Shown here in pieces: positions 22,501 through 34,275 of a stretch of 64,000 bases of DNA. Origin of the DNA: Polytrichum commune (Eukaryota > Streptophyta > Polytrichopsida > Polytrichales > Polytrichaceae); NCBI GenBank assembly GCA_950295325.1, contig OX485804.1:68670033-68734032 (forward strand). The letters are read 5' to 3'. The notes beneath the pieces are model-generated. The model was not told the origin of the DNA. It did not search any database and was given only the letters and a program-made list of their open reading frames with translations. The position numbers and the translations under genes were made by a program. Positions within the stretch are counted from its first letter, which is position 1. The number at the start of each line of letters is the position of its first letter.

Positions 22501-22833
22501 TCTCACAAAATTGGTGCTATATCCATTTGGACCTGCCAACTTCTCGACATACCCTAAAAGGCCTGCTTGCCCATGACATACAAACTCTAAAAATGCCTTT
22601 AGTGTCCTGAACGGTGGAGGCATGCCAGTGGAAGGATCTGTCGGATAGATGGACCCATCAAGCCACAAATCAATATTGGTGTCACCTGCTTTGCGCTTGA
22701 TTGGGAAAGAGCTTCTAGGATTTTGCCCCTCCTCAATTCGACTACCCCTTTTAAAAACAGGCGCATACTTTGAATCAAGAACCACTGATGGAACATAGGC
22801 CCTGACAATGTTGGACACATCAAGCAATGCCAT
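19492..22833 (-). CDS. RAG1/Transib-like DDE protein (putative transposase), four exons
   Basis: Four exons join in frame at GT-AG sites: 22833-21583, 21475-21256, 21151-20073 and 19968-19492, giving 1008 residues from the ATG at 22833 (the frame stays open upstream, so a further 5' exon is possible). Residues about 150-330 are coiled coil. Candidate catalytic acids are D504 (LKLDEAE), D601 (HLSADMK) and E876 (QGMEKSH). C621 and C624 (ACVYC) follow D601 by 20 and 23 residues; H851 and H856 precede E876 by 25 and 20. Mouse RAG1, from memory, has D600, D708, E962 with C727/C730 at +19/+22 and H937/H942 at -25/-20, nearly the same geometry. GLSGGAMSKFACVYC and VWNNQGMEK recall an uncharacterised family I associate with cnidarians. 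The frame is intact. Function as a DDE nuclease is inferred. Confidence 0.72.
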
Positions 22834-25800
22834 TACAACATCCGCAAAAATTGTGGAACAATGGCAACTGATTGAGTTCCTTGACGCAACAGAGGGTGTG
22901 GTTCTCCCAGTGTCGATGGAGGGGAAACCTAACAACTGTCATACCAGATTCGGAAGGTGGATTTTGGGTGGGAAATTGGAATGTTGGTCGCAGTTCATCC
23001 ACATCAGACTCAGTACATTTGGGGGGAATTAAATTTTCAACAGCACTGTGTACTGGAGGTTGTGGACACCAAACAAGTATGAATGGTTGGTCATAGATCC
23101 ACCGCCACCATCATATTCCAGTGTGACATCAGATAGTTGAAGTAAAATATCTACAATTAACCTCATTTATATGGAAATGGCAATTTTGCATGGGGACATT
23201 GTGAGAAATTGGGAGCCATAAGCAACCCTGATCCAACCAGTATAGTTCCGTTCGCGATTAAAGATATTGTGTTTGATTAATCTATTCCAACATATATCCT
23301 TGGGATTCCCAACTAGGAAGTTTACTAAAATATTTAAAATAGTGGATTATTGTCTACAAACTGATGTCTCAAATTTATGAACCAGTTCCACTAGGACCAA
23401 CGTAGCAAACACTAAATAGTGGTCCCAACTGACGGCATCGATGTGATCTACCTATCTTGTATTCAGATTGGTCTTCAATTAGTGGTGGGAGGATAAGCAA
23501 GTGGGGTGAATGAACGACTTTGATATGATCTCACTAACTTGCTACAATAATGGCCCCGATTTTGTGATGGCAATAATCAACGGCTTTGATCGGGCTATGA
23601 TTCCACTAATGGGGTGCATGTTTAGTGAATCTCCCCCTCAATCAACCCCATATCAAGTAGTCATCACATGGACAAACCTAGTGACACATAGCTTCCCCCA
23701 TTGTGGTACACCTCAAGTGGGCGTGTACTCCAAGTACCGGCCTTGCCAATCCCTCACTCATTGAGAAGACTCCTCCTTAGCTCCACGTAGATTTCCATCC
23801 CTCATCCATCCGCCACGCAAGCATAGAAGTGGATGATTTAAGTTGCCAACCGGGCAACCCAAACACCACCTCATCGTACTTCGGCTCATCGATGTGACGC
23901 CGGCCGGACAATGAGTGCACCATTTAGTTCTAGTTTGTACGCCCAAATATTAGAGGAAAACCCTTTTCTCAAAAAAACTCGTGGGCACCTTTTGAGTCCA
24001 TTCCTCCCCTAATGGTTACTGCAAATGTTTCTCAAAAAGCATGAATGAGTAGAATGGAATGGTAGCAAAAGTTGGATTGCTTCTAGTAGAAAAAATTAAC
24101 CAAGAAGCATGGAATGCTTGAGTGGAGTTTTGCTACTCATTTCTTTCTGGTAATACTAAGGAAGTATTGTGTGATAGTCTGCTTGGATGAGAGATAAGAC
24201 TTCCTTTACATGCTATTGACATTTTGTGTTTGAGAGGCACACAACTACAAGGAATACAATTTAAGAAAATTAGGGGTTGTGGTTGTAGTGTATAGGTGTT
24301 CACTTTGAATACAAGACTGAAGAACTTTTGAAGCATAATGCTATAGGAATTGAGAAGACCATAGTCTTTTTCTAAGAGGGCAAGCTTTGTTGGTAACCTA
24401 CAATCTTTGGCAAGTTTGGAAGCTGAAAGATTAACTTGAGAAGACTATTGGCAAGTGTACCATCGTCTAACGCCACTTTCTTTGATTGCCATCCAATGAT
24501 TGTAAAATTATTACGTGGGTCAAAGACATACAATGTACGTGGACCACATTACATCATATGTACACCTTAGAGTAGTGGTAAGACCATGTGATCCTCGTAC
24601 TCCTAGTATAAAATCAAGCTGAAAGTAAGCGAGGGTGAGATCCGTGGAGTTGAATCTTGTGTGCCAATACATTTTGGGTCTTCACACTAATGTAAGCCAC
24701 CCTTGCAAAAGTGTGGCTACCCCACAAAACAGTTGAAGTACTACTATAGTGTGATGCCGCATCGTATGATGTGTTGATAGTGGGGTGACCACGAATGGAA
24801 AGTCTTGCTCACAAACCCAACAAGTGACACTCAAAACCATGACATGGTTTTGAGTGTCATGGTTTTGAGTGCTAAAGTGAACATGAATGAGCAGTTATGG
24901 CAAACTCTAGACATTGGTAATATGTTCAAGCCAACTTTTGGCTCCAAAAAATCCTTGTAATTTCAATTTAAGGAATAAAATTACCAATTTCTATTTATTT
25001 GGTAGTCCTCCTAAATTCTATCTTTCTACATGGAAAATTTTTGGACCGCCTTTAACTTCTCAAAATCTGGCACCAAATCTCTTAAGTGATTGGTTATGGG
25101 CGCCTCTACTCTACCTGAAACCATTCCTCATGAAAAAGGAGTTCGTGGGCCTACGGAATGATGGGTTTAGGTACCAGATGGAGTGAAAATTTTATAGTTT
25201 AGTATCCACTTACAAGATGGTGCATCCATTGCAAAAGAGTCTTCTAAAGATTTCTTCATGTCCTCCCAGGTGGTACCCAAATCCATTTAAACATGAAGAA
25301 CTTTCATCCCTTCATTGGGAGGACCAAGTCCCACAAACAAGACATATTTGTTGGTTTCTTTGAGGAGTTCAGCAAGACAATAAGGATGGTAGATAAGTTT
25401 GCAGGATGTTACAACAATATCATTATAGCAATTGTAACCTCTTCCACACCACCGACAAGATTTCACAAAAAAGAAATGATCACCATCAAGCTCTGAAAGA
25501 GGAGAGCAGTGAATTACAGCGTGGGGTGAAAATGAAACACCCCCAGAGACCTTGATGGATGGCTGTTAATTCCTTTTGTAATTGAGTAACCTCATCTAGT
25601 TTAGCAGCCTTTGGTTTTGCAACCTAAGACAAATACTATCACGAGTGACAAAAATTGACTGCAATTAGTCTTTAGCATTAGTCAAACAATCCTCAAGTTT
25701 GAGGAGATCTTCAGCAGTATTGGCATTTGGAAGATTTTGTTCCCAAGTTGAAATTAGGAGGAAAAACTTTTTAAAATAAAAAAAATAAAAGGAGAAGAAG

Positions 25801-26160
25801 TACAAGAAGAAAATTACTTAGAAGTACCTCAAGTACATAGACATTGTTGGATATGAGATCACACTCTAATGGATACTGCTCCCAAAAAGTTCACAAATAA
25901 ATTAACAGTGTTGCACTAGAAATTATTGTTCAATGAACAATGCCATTCATGACACAATGTGCATTTTGTCAAATTTCAAACCTTGAACATGAAATCACGA
26001 ATGGGAAAGGTTAAAACATATGTCACTTGGTCATGGAGAGCTTGAACATCCTTTTCTTTGGATTGAAGCTCTGATTCAGGGGTTGCCATGGCAGTCTCTG
26101 CCTCAATCAGTATCCTCTAACAATCCACCATATTGAATTTCATGCCCATGAAATTCTTGG
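22834..26160. other. Long gene-poor stretch
   Basis: It begins as the upstream region of the DDE-like gene, where a missing first exon may lie. Beyond that I see only short chance frames, AT-rich DNA and a palindrome at 24826-24858. No domain or TIR pair was found. Confidence 0.5.
24826..24871. repeat. Perfect 16-bp-arm palindrome with a third partial copy
   Basis: GACACTCAAAACCATG (24826-24841) and its exact reverse complement (24843-24858) are separated by one base. A further 13 bases of the second arm are repeated directly at 24859-24871. The structure could form a cruciform or strong hairpin. Confidence 0.9.
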
Positions 26161-26165
26161 CTTAG

Positions 26166-26385
26166 AACATAATATTTGTGAAAACGTCACATTCATGTGA
26201 TTTTTTTCAAGGGTGACTCAATTTCTAGTCAAAATGTCACATATGCACTTGAACTTTGGAAAAAGTTATAGTTGACAAAAGTTGCCTCCAAAGACCAATT
26301 CAAGTTGGCCTACTTGTATTTAAAAATACGGCATATGTGACATTTTTACGTGCCAAGTGACGTTTTCACAAATACCATATTTTAG
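26166..26385. mobile_element. MITE-like inverted-repeat element, about 220 bp
   Basis: Inverted ends share TATTTGTGAAAACGTCAC (left 26173-26190, right 26358-26375, exact). A second inner pair (AATGTCACATATGC near 26232 and its complement near 26333) makes a nested stem. There is no coding capacity. No clear target duplication was found. Confidence 0.65.
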
Positions 26386-28074
26386 GTCTTTTGATGACCA
26401 ACTAAGTGACTCACCTTAGCATGCGCCCTCTTCAACAAATCACCCACAACTACACTAACCTTAGCCACCATGTCCAAAGTATATGGAGAACATGTTGAGG
26501 AGGTTGCAATTCTGAAGTAAGGTTTGACTACTGAGAAGTTAGCTTTTTAAAGATCCTATCGACCTCTCCTCCCATTAGCAAACCTGTACTTATCTCTGAT
26601 GCAATATCCTCAGAGATTGAGAATTTTATTTCTAAATTCTCCTCCTTCCTCTTCACTTTTCTTGAGCAGTAGACTACGATGCCTTAGCCCAGTTAACCTC
26701 AACATTCTTCATTTGACCTATGTATCCTTTGACTACCCAAGTTTGGAAGTCATTATTTGTGATGTGTGATGTCCCGTACATCTACCAACATAATATAATT
26801 GAATCTTTTAAGGGATGTGGATGCAACATTTTAAACGTGGTTTAATGTTTCCCTATTGTACCAAAAACCTCAATAATATCCGCATATGAATCGTGAGGGT
26901 CCAACTTAGGCTTACTCTTGGGTTCACCCTAGTACCATGTAAGCACCTCACATTCACAAATAGTGATAGCTTTGCACTCTATAACCAACAACCTCCTAAG
27001 GAGGGAACTCTTTGAGAAGTCCAAAGCCCTCAAGCTTGTCTCGAGCTTGTCTATTTTGTTATGCTAACAACCCCTCCACAATTCCCGAATGCAAGGAATA
27101 GCATACACCATCAATATCAATCTAACAATACACAATGACCAACCAAAACAAATTGTAACACAAGAAGCAATCTCATACAACACACCAAAGGACCAACAAA
27201 ATCATGCAAGCAAAGCAACGGTGGTTCATGAACAATGCAAAGGAGAACTCCGTGTGAGTAGGAGGTAGATGATTCTATCCTAAGAATCAAATAAGCCATT
27301 GTGCTTGAAAAGCAGGGACCCATTTGCACGTCACTCTCCATTCATTGAACTCCTAAAATTAATACTTTATTTCCACCAACACCCTATGACTGCCATGTCA
27401 TCACTTTTTTTTAGTAGTGTCCTTTGAAAGGAGTCACCAAAAGGGGGCAGGTGTGTACTTATCCCCTAGTTATGATTGTAAGACAAAAATTAATGTGTGT
27501 CAATGGTGAATATATTGGGCCACACTGAGCAAGATGTTCAGTGTAGGTTAGACTCATCCCTCAACTACCCTAGGTAAAGGCCTAAGAAGTCAGAAAATGG
27601 TTTCATAAAGAGTTTTCTCAAGGTCAATTTACTAAAATTTCTACACTCTTTCAAACATACCAATTGCAGAAGAAATCTATTAACAACTCTCTTTTATGGA
27701 CCCCTTGAAGTGGTTGGCACTCTTGAGTTTTCCTATATACAGAAATTACCATTTGAGGAAAGGAACAATTTTATTGAAAACCACTTTGGCATTTACGATT
27801 GAGCATGAGAATCACATTGTTTAAAGCCAGTCAAATCAAATATCGAGTGAATTACAGTGAGTTGTCTTGACATCTTAGTATATTTTTCTTCAGAAAGTTG
27901 CAGCTTCTAAAATGATTTGGTGGAGCTCAAGGACAGCTACTCTTGTAATCTCAATCGTATGAATGTTCTCTCTTTCACAACTCTCTTTTGTGTGTCAACT
28001 CCAATAGAGATCCCTATTAATATCAGTTTTACAATCCATCTTTATTTCAAACTGGACCCCGAAGGCCTCTCCGG
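26386..28074. other. No gene recognised
   Basis: AT-rich sequence with short frames only. GTCACC/AAAAGGGGGCAGG and T-runs near 27402-27445 give no clear pattern. Confidence 0.4.
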
Positions 28075-28345
28075 CTCAAAAGGTTCATGCCCCCATCACA
28101 CCAAACTTTCCATCCTGTTCCAGCTCTGAAATTGTTGGGATTATGTTGATGCTGGCCCACCATTTTTCAAACTGTTACAGGCAAAGATGACGATGGATGG
28201 TGTCAGAATTTGCCCGTGTGGTCAGTCTCCTGATTCATAAGTAGGCGAATCATTCCACACTATTACAGCCTGAGAGGCTGAGATGACGGTGGATGGCGTC
28301 AGAACTGGCCGGTGTGATCAGTCTCCTGGTTCATAAGTAGCCGAA
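28075..28345. repeat. Dispersed repeat, copy 1 (internally duplicated)
   Basis: It shares CATCACACCAAACTTTCC, GGCCCACCA-TTTTTC and a GATGG-GTC...GGTGTG-TC block with 60030-60200. The second half is itself doubled: GATGACGATGGATGGTGTCAG...TCTCCTGATTCATAAGTAGGCGAATCATTC recurs about 85 bp later in slightly altered form. It is a repeat family of unknown class. Confidence 0.6.
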
Positions 28346-29055
28346 TCATTCTTCGGAACAAGCACTACCGACTTCCGGAATTGATCTGTAACGCACGAGG
28401 AGATGTGCTTGAATGAATGTAAATAAAACAGTGATCAAATCTGTACAGACCTTCCCGACTATGGGCGTGAGCACTGAGCCATTTTGTTCGCAATCTGCAA
28501 GCTTTAAAAGGACACTCAACTCTGAATACCTGCTCAAGTTGCAGCCCCTAGCCTTCGATTTAACCTCACTTGCTCAAGGCTGCCTGCATGAGCTGATCGC
28601 ACTTACTAAATCTGCAAAATCAAGCGGTTCCGTCGACCATTCCTCGATAACTAACCGCTGCAGTATGTGTACACACGATGGCATGGAGTCTACCTAGTAC
28701 GAACTGCTCACCTTGTACTTCATTTTGGAATTGATCTAATCAACGGTTTCTCCAATACTGTAGGACTTGTGATGATCAGTTCAAGTTTGGTTTCAACACA
28801 GTTCCTGTTGGTGATCAATGATCATGTGTCAACTTGCCTGGATGTAGGAATTTGCAACTTGGGGTCCCGGGGGTTAGCTTGAGAGATTTTGTCAAGTGTT
28901 TTTTGATGCATCGACCGTCTGGCAGTCTCATTCGGTTCCTAGTTTGTTGTATCAGGAGGTTTACGGATGTGATAAAGACGTGAGTCGCGGTAAAGGTGAA
29001 GCGGATCGACTCGCCGGCCGGGAGCATTTTGAGCAGATTCGAAGGATTTGTTGCT

Positions 29056-29302
29056 ATGGAGGATCCAGAGTGCCTTAAGCTGTTCGGGTACAGGAAAAGG
29101 ACGGAGAAGGAGATCATCGGAGTAGAGAATGACTATATGAAGGCCCTGCCCCCAGGTCATTTCCGGAGTCTCGCAGCAATCTATTGTTCTCGACGTTTTC
29201 GTCATCTTGGAGCTCTCTATTACAAAAACAAAGAAGAGTGCGGCGAAGAGAATCACATGGGATATGTTTCGTTGTGGAGCACTCTTGCTGTTGTGGTAAG
29301 CT
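29056..29302 (+). CDS. Possible first exon of an unknown gene (weak)
   Basis: A frame starting ATG GAG GAT CCA runs 82 codons to GTG/GTAAGC, a good splice donor; read through, it ends at 29322. Base composition is higher in GC than the surroundings, and the peptide (MEDPECLKLFGYRKRTEKEI...) looks unlike random AT-rich translation. A possible acceptor (CCCTTTCAG) lies near 29387, but no convincing next exon follows. The family is not recognised. Confidence 0.25.
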
Positions 29303-29322
29303 CATTCCAAGGGGGTCAGTGA

Positions 29323-30624
29323 AATGATCCCCTCTTCAATTCTAACCTGTTTTGAAGTTTGCTCAAAACTTAAGTTCTCCCTTTCAGATCACTTGTTTCT
29401 AAATCACTTCTATTGCATTAGAGATATCCGTTTATTAAACCAGAGTTTTGGTCAGGAGTTGGTTCTTTTGCATAGCATACTTCCCATGTTTGGTAGGTTT
29501 TTAGCACATGCTTGAAATATGTGTGGAGGTTTAAACGGATAACTTTCTATATTGGGTCACTGAGGGTCAATCTCATTTTCCTTTAATTTGTATAAATAGG
29601 ATGAAATTGTATAAGATTGGATGAAACTTTGTACAATCATCCATGTGGTTGAATTGTCACTCCAATGGTTGTAGCCAATGCTCTTCTCTCAAGAACTTGA
29701 TATGAAAATCATTCATTGAAAAATCTAGTGAAACCTTTTGTTTCTAGATTGAAAAAGGTTTGCACTTATAGATCATTTTTTGAATAAAATAAACATGTAA
29801 AACACAAATAACACATATGTGTTTTTACACCGATGTGAATGGGAGTCCGTTCTTCCTTTACCTTGATCATGTTTTACCAAGCTTCAAGGTATGGTCACTT
29901 TTTTATTTTTTGAAACTAATTAGATGCAACATTTTGTAAGCAAAGAAAACCATGTAGATGTCCTAGGTATCAGAGATGGGCTAAATGATGTGACGCCTCT
30001 AACATGGTGATTTGTTGGAATTTTTCTACGAGTAGTTGAGTTTTAAAAACAAAATCCAATAAAATTTGGACTGTTAGATCTTGTTGGATGTGAGATTTAA
30101 TGGTCCCAAAAATTTGGAATTTTTTATTTTTTGGGTTTTCTAAAAGTCGACTACTCATGGTTGACTGCAACAATCAATTCCGAACAATCAACTAGCTAGT
30201 GAACTCCAACAGTCAACCATCATGTTGACTATAAGTAGCAATTGACCAAATTTCTGACCAAGGGTTGACCGCCTCAATTTATTTTTGGGTAAATTGTCAG
30301 ACTTACCCCTCCCCCCCCCCCACGACTAATGTGACATTTTTGGATCTAGTGTCACATCACCATCACAAGATGTGACGGACACTGATGTGAAATCCCTGCT
30401 AGGTATGTATTCTTTCTTTGAAACAATTATGGATTAATTTTCTTTAAATGTAAAGTCTTCAAAATGTCTGTAATGCTCAAACAACTCCCAATTTATCATT
30501 TTCTCTTGAAAATGTTTTAGTGGCTCCAAACAAGGCTCTAAAGACATCGACCCATGCATGACTTGCTATAGATAGTTCCCACATCCATAAACTAAAGGTT
30601 AATTGCAATTGAGCACATATTCAC
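29323..30624. other. No gene recognised; poly-C tract
   Basis: AT-rich DNA with an 11-base C run at 30311-30321 and a cluster of GTGACA/TGTCAC words at 30333-30400 that form imperfect inverted repeats. Confidence 0.4.
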
Positions 30625-31169
30625 AGTACACCGTTTATGGTATTTAGTGTCAAGTACACTATTTGCAAAGGGCCTCAACTAGATGCCCAAAGGTCTCGAA
30701 GTGCCACACATGCTAATTGCCAATATGATTCCATTCATCAACATAAGTAACTTCTTTGAGTGCAAAAAGATCTACATTATGACATTTAAAGTACCATATT
30801 GGGATACTTAGATGATAGTCTTGCATTTTAGTATGTGAGGGGAAGATATTTTTGAGCGTACTAATGGCAATTCATGTGTTTACATGTTAGTATGCAAGAG
30901 GAAGATATTTGTAAGCATACTAAAGGCAACTATCATTAGTGTACACTTTAGTCAACTTGTAGATCATTGTGTAACATAGGCATGCACCTCATAACACTAT
31001 TGAACATACTCATGCCAAGATATTAGTAGACACACTTGAACACCAAGTGTCATGAGAGACACTTATGGTGAAGTTGTTATTCATCAATGTTACCTGGCAT
31101 ACACCTCAAAATAGGGTACGTAAGTGACACTATTTCACATGTGACACTAAATACTATAAACAGTATAGT
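30625..31169. mobile_element. Inverted-repeat element of the ACTACAC...TTTAGTGTCA family, copy a (545 bp)
   Basis: The left end AGTACACCGTTTATGG-TATTTAGTGTCA matches the reverse complement of the right end (31142-31169) at most of 27 positions. It is non-coding. Related ends bound elements at 41457, 57728 and 59521, which defines a family. Confidence 0.65.
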
Positions 31170-31537
31170 CCATTTGAAGCATTCAACAACTAGCTAGTAG
31201 AGGGAAGAGAAAACTTAAGCAGCTTTGGAGATCATGACATACACTATTACCCACAGCATGTCGTTATTAAGATTTGAAAGAATTTTCATCCTTTTATAAC
31301 TTCATTGTACTAAGTGAGTCAATGAATGAAGAAGTAAAAGATCTGCAAATACCAAGGCAAATGCTAGCTAGATCAACACATCAGCAACAGAATAGGGCTG
31401 AGCGCACCAAAAGTAACTCATGAATCAAGCTTACATTTGAGGTTTTATGATTAGAGGATGACCAATCTTGGGAATCAACAAGTGGAACATATTGGGTTAT
31501 CTAACCAAATTTAATTCTTGTGTTATAGGAGACACTT

Positions 31538-31933
31538 ATGGCTACAATCACCATTCCACCTCTCATATCAACAGCGAGACTTGAAGGATGGAAACATGAA
31601 GTCTTTGGATTGCTTTGGTCGGCAACGTTGCTAGGGAGCCTCCTTGGCCTCATGGTGACTGCAATTTACCTTGGCTACTTGCTCACTTGCCCACGCAAGC
31701 TTACTTGGATATGGATTTGCAAGATTTGGCCATTTGAAGGTTTGCCTATTCTATTTATATGGATGAACTCTATAATAGGTTTGTTTGCAATCGGATTCAG
31801 TATGTGGACCTTATATGGTCCCAGGCTGGGAACAATTTGTGTGGTTGCTGAAGTGATTGGAGTCGGCATTATTATATGCTCCATGTGGGTACCCAGAGCT
31901 GCACTCATCGAAATTCTAGAGAATGCATCTTGA
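31538..31933 (+). CDS. Small membrane protein with three predicted TM segments
   Basis: The frame is 131 codons from ATG. Hydrophobic spans lie at about 24-49 (LLWSATLLGSLLGLMVTAIY), 67-90 (LPILFIWMNSIIGLFAIGF) and 95-116. GTTATAG just upstream of GAGACACTTATGG could be a splice acceptor, so an earlier exon is possible. About 45 bp downstream, in another frame, 31977-32172 reads open and Cys/Gly/Tyr-rich (VWHQNLYKYPFLDPTCYGN), which suggests a second exon or a frameshifted continuation. The family is not recognised; PGG-type ankyrin tails were considered but the signature is absent. Confidence 0.4.
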   Translation: MATITIPPLISTARLEGWKHEVFGLLWSATLLGSLLGLMVTAIYLGYLLTCPRKLTWIWICKIWPFEGLPILFIWMNSIIGLFAIGFSMWTLYGPRLGTICVVAEVIGVGIIICSMWVPRAALIEILENAS

Positions 31934-32276
31934 GTGTCACTAATGTAATTAGCCAATGTGTCAACCTTGCTCACTAACATATTCACCCAATTCTACCAAT
32001 CGTCGAGGTTGGTGTTTGGCATCAAAATCTATACAAATATCCATTCCTAGACCCAACTTGCTATGGCAATCTCGATCAATATTTATCCTTATTCAATGGA
32101 GACAAAATGTGTTGGGACTCACCTTGCCCTACCTTCAAAGGTGTGTGTGTTGGTGTCTCCTATGTTGGTCTCCCTCTACAAGGTTGCTAAGGATCCCCTT
32201 AAGAACATGCAGTACGATATTACTACTTTTAATGTGTTTCCTTAGCTTTAGGTATGCAATCAAGTACAAAGAGTGA

Positions 32277-33108
32277 GAATTGATTTCATGGCATGTGGGT
32301 AGCAGCCATTGGTATTCAATTTGATTTCCTTTCTCTCCCATGCAATTAAGGTAGGAATACCATAACCCGTTAATGACCACTAGTGGTGCACTAGACTAGG
32401 GGTAGAGTGGTTCTTGTGCGGACCCAAAATGGCTAATTGGAAAAGTGGTGGTCCGAAAAGGATGCATTGCTAGATGGGATGCAATAATTGGCTCAATAGG
32501 TGTTGTTTCACACCACTTGCGATCACTTTTGGGTGCCATTAAGTTAACCGTTATGTGTGTCTTTGTATGCGGAGTAGAATATTTTGATGTTTAGATTAGG
32601 GAGACTCTATTGTACAAATAGGGGGTTTGACTTACTTGCCTCTTTGAAAAAAATGTAACCAATTATTTACAAGGAATAAAATTACGAAACAACTTGCATT
32701 CCTCATCATTTCCTCTTCTCCATCTCTGAAAAATATTGCACAAAATTTCAAGCCACTCATTCTAGCCAAATCACCTTATTTTCACGGATTATGATTTTCC
32801 TACCTTACATCCAAGCAAGGCTCAGGGTTTGGCATTGTTGCTGTGGTTGTAAAATATATTGCTTTGGCAATGGAAATCGTTGTTCAGTCCAAAAAAATAA
32901 AGAAATATATATAATATAATATATTCAAGTGGTGAAGTTAACTCTTGGCAAGACGCGTATCCAGGAAATTCTGACTTCTCATATGTTTCCAAGAAAGTGT
33001 TTCTAGAGCAGACGTTGCCAATGTCCTTACTTAAAACTGTCATTTTTAATATCAGAATGCATTAAATAATTATTAGCACCTCCATTGCAAGACTATTCAA
33101 GTAACTAG
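32277..33108. other. No gene recognised
   Basis: AT-rich, with short chance frames only. No repeats stood out. Confidence 0.4.
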
Positions 33109-33360
33109 CACTACTAGGAAAGGGGGTCCATTTGCACACCACAAGGATAGTAAAATCAACACTTTCTGCAACCAAGACACATGTCATGAAGGTTGTAGCC
33201 ACTGTGGATACCGTGTCATCCTGGAACAATCCTATTATCTAACATAGACGAGATGTCAGAATCATGTCGTGATTTTAGCAAGTAATTTTTACTGCGACGG
33301 TAAATTATGATTATGGGTAAAGTTCAGAGATTATATATATATATATCATTAAAAATCATA

Positions 33361-33553
33361 TATGGATGGTTGGTAGGTCCGCACCTTCTAACCCCTCCCA
33401 AGTAGGTATAACCTTCAACCTATAATTCACCTACAAAAATAGGCTACCTACCATTCACCTAGGTGGCAAGGCCAAGGGTGGCAGCCAAGAAGTTCGAACC
33501 TTGCACCTTGTGACACCCACACATGTGTCTTAGCCACTAAGGCATCACATCAC
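33361..33553 (-). mobile_element. tRNA-derived SINE-like unit nested in the CACTA-like element
   Basis: On the minus strand, TTAGTGGCTAAGACAC (A-box-like) is followed about 35 bases later by AAGGTTCGAACTTC (B-box-like), the split polymerase III promoter of tRNA-derived SINEs. The following Lys/Gly-neutral tail lacks an obvious poly-A or short-repeat end, and no flanking duplication was confirmed. It is not a working tRNA gene because no cloverleaf closes. Confidence 0.45.
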
Positions 33554-33589
33554 ACATATATATATGGAATGCTACAAACCTTTCTAGAC

Positions 33590-33965
33590 TAAGGCCACTA
33601 TTTTCTCTCTACTACCTATTATTTACTGTATATAATTTACTGCCTTCTTTTGACTATTTGCTGTCTGATATTTACTGTCTGATATTTACTATCTAATATT
33701 TATTGTGTAATATTTATTTTCTAATATTTAAATTTTAATATTTATTGTTTATTGTTTATTACCCACTATTTGTTGTTTTCTGCCCATTATTTACTATTTA
33801 TTGTCTATTATTTATTATATATAGATTACTATTTACTATTTACCATCTATTATTATTATTATCTATTTATAATATTTAATGTTTAAACTATCTTATTTAT
33901 TATTTATGTAATGTTTATTGTTTATTGTTTATTATTTATTATTTATTATGAAATATATAGAGTTT
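33590..33965. repeat. Low-complexity TTTATTGTTTAT-type tract
   Basis: Nearly 380 bases are built from variants of TATTTACTGT, TTTATTGTTTATTA and TTATTATTTATT, strongly strand-asymmetric (T-rich on plus). It lies inside the CACTA-like element. Confidence 0.8.
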
Positions 33966-34275
33966 ATTATTTACGATCTATCATTACAATGCTTTAATGT
34001 TGGATGAATGAAAGATACACTTGTATGCGGTAATTGCCTCTCTCCTACCTTAATAATTAATGAAGAAGGCGACTCACATCTAGGTCTAGATTTACCTAGA
34101 AGATCTATAAAACTAAATAAAGATATAACATTCCTTCACGGACCTTTTGCATGACATGAAAGTGACATAACTCCCACACATGCAAGAAATATGTCACAGA
34201 GCTCAAAACTCCAACATGAAAGTTTTTCATGTCATGGGCCACATGTCAAAGAGGACCACTTTCCTTGTAGTGTAG

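Larger units (their letters stand above)
33109..34272. mobile_element. CACTA-like non-autonomous element (1164 bp) with TAG target duplication
   Basis: The left end CACTACTAGGAAAGGGGGTCC and the reverse complement of the right end, CACTACAAGGAAAGTGGTCC, are imperfect terminal inverted repeats beginning CACTA. The flanks are TAG at 33106-33108 and TAG at 34273-34275, a 3-bp duplication as expected for CACTA elements. There is no transposase inside. The interior holds a SINE-like unit and a long A/T-only stretch. Confidence 0.75.

Noticed and set aside
27402-27418. TTTTTTTAGTAGTG as a CACTA right end
   Set aside because: No left partner or 3-bp duplication was found nearby.
28413-28697. 94-codon plus-strand frame next to the dispersed repeat
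   Set aside because: No recognisable domain, and the adjoining sequence is repetitive.
33490-33545. tRNA gene from the B-box-like GGTTCGAA
   Set aside because: No acceptor or anticodon stem closes; a SINE-like unit fits better.
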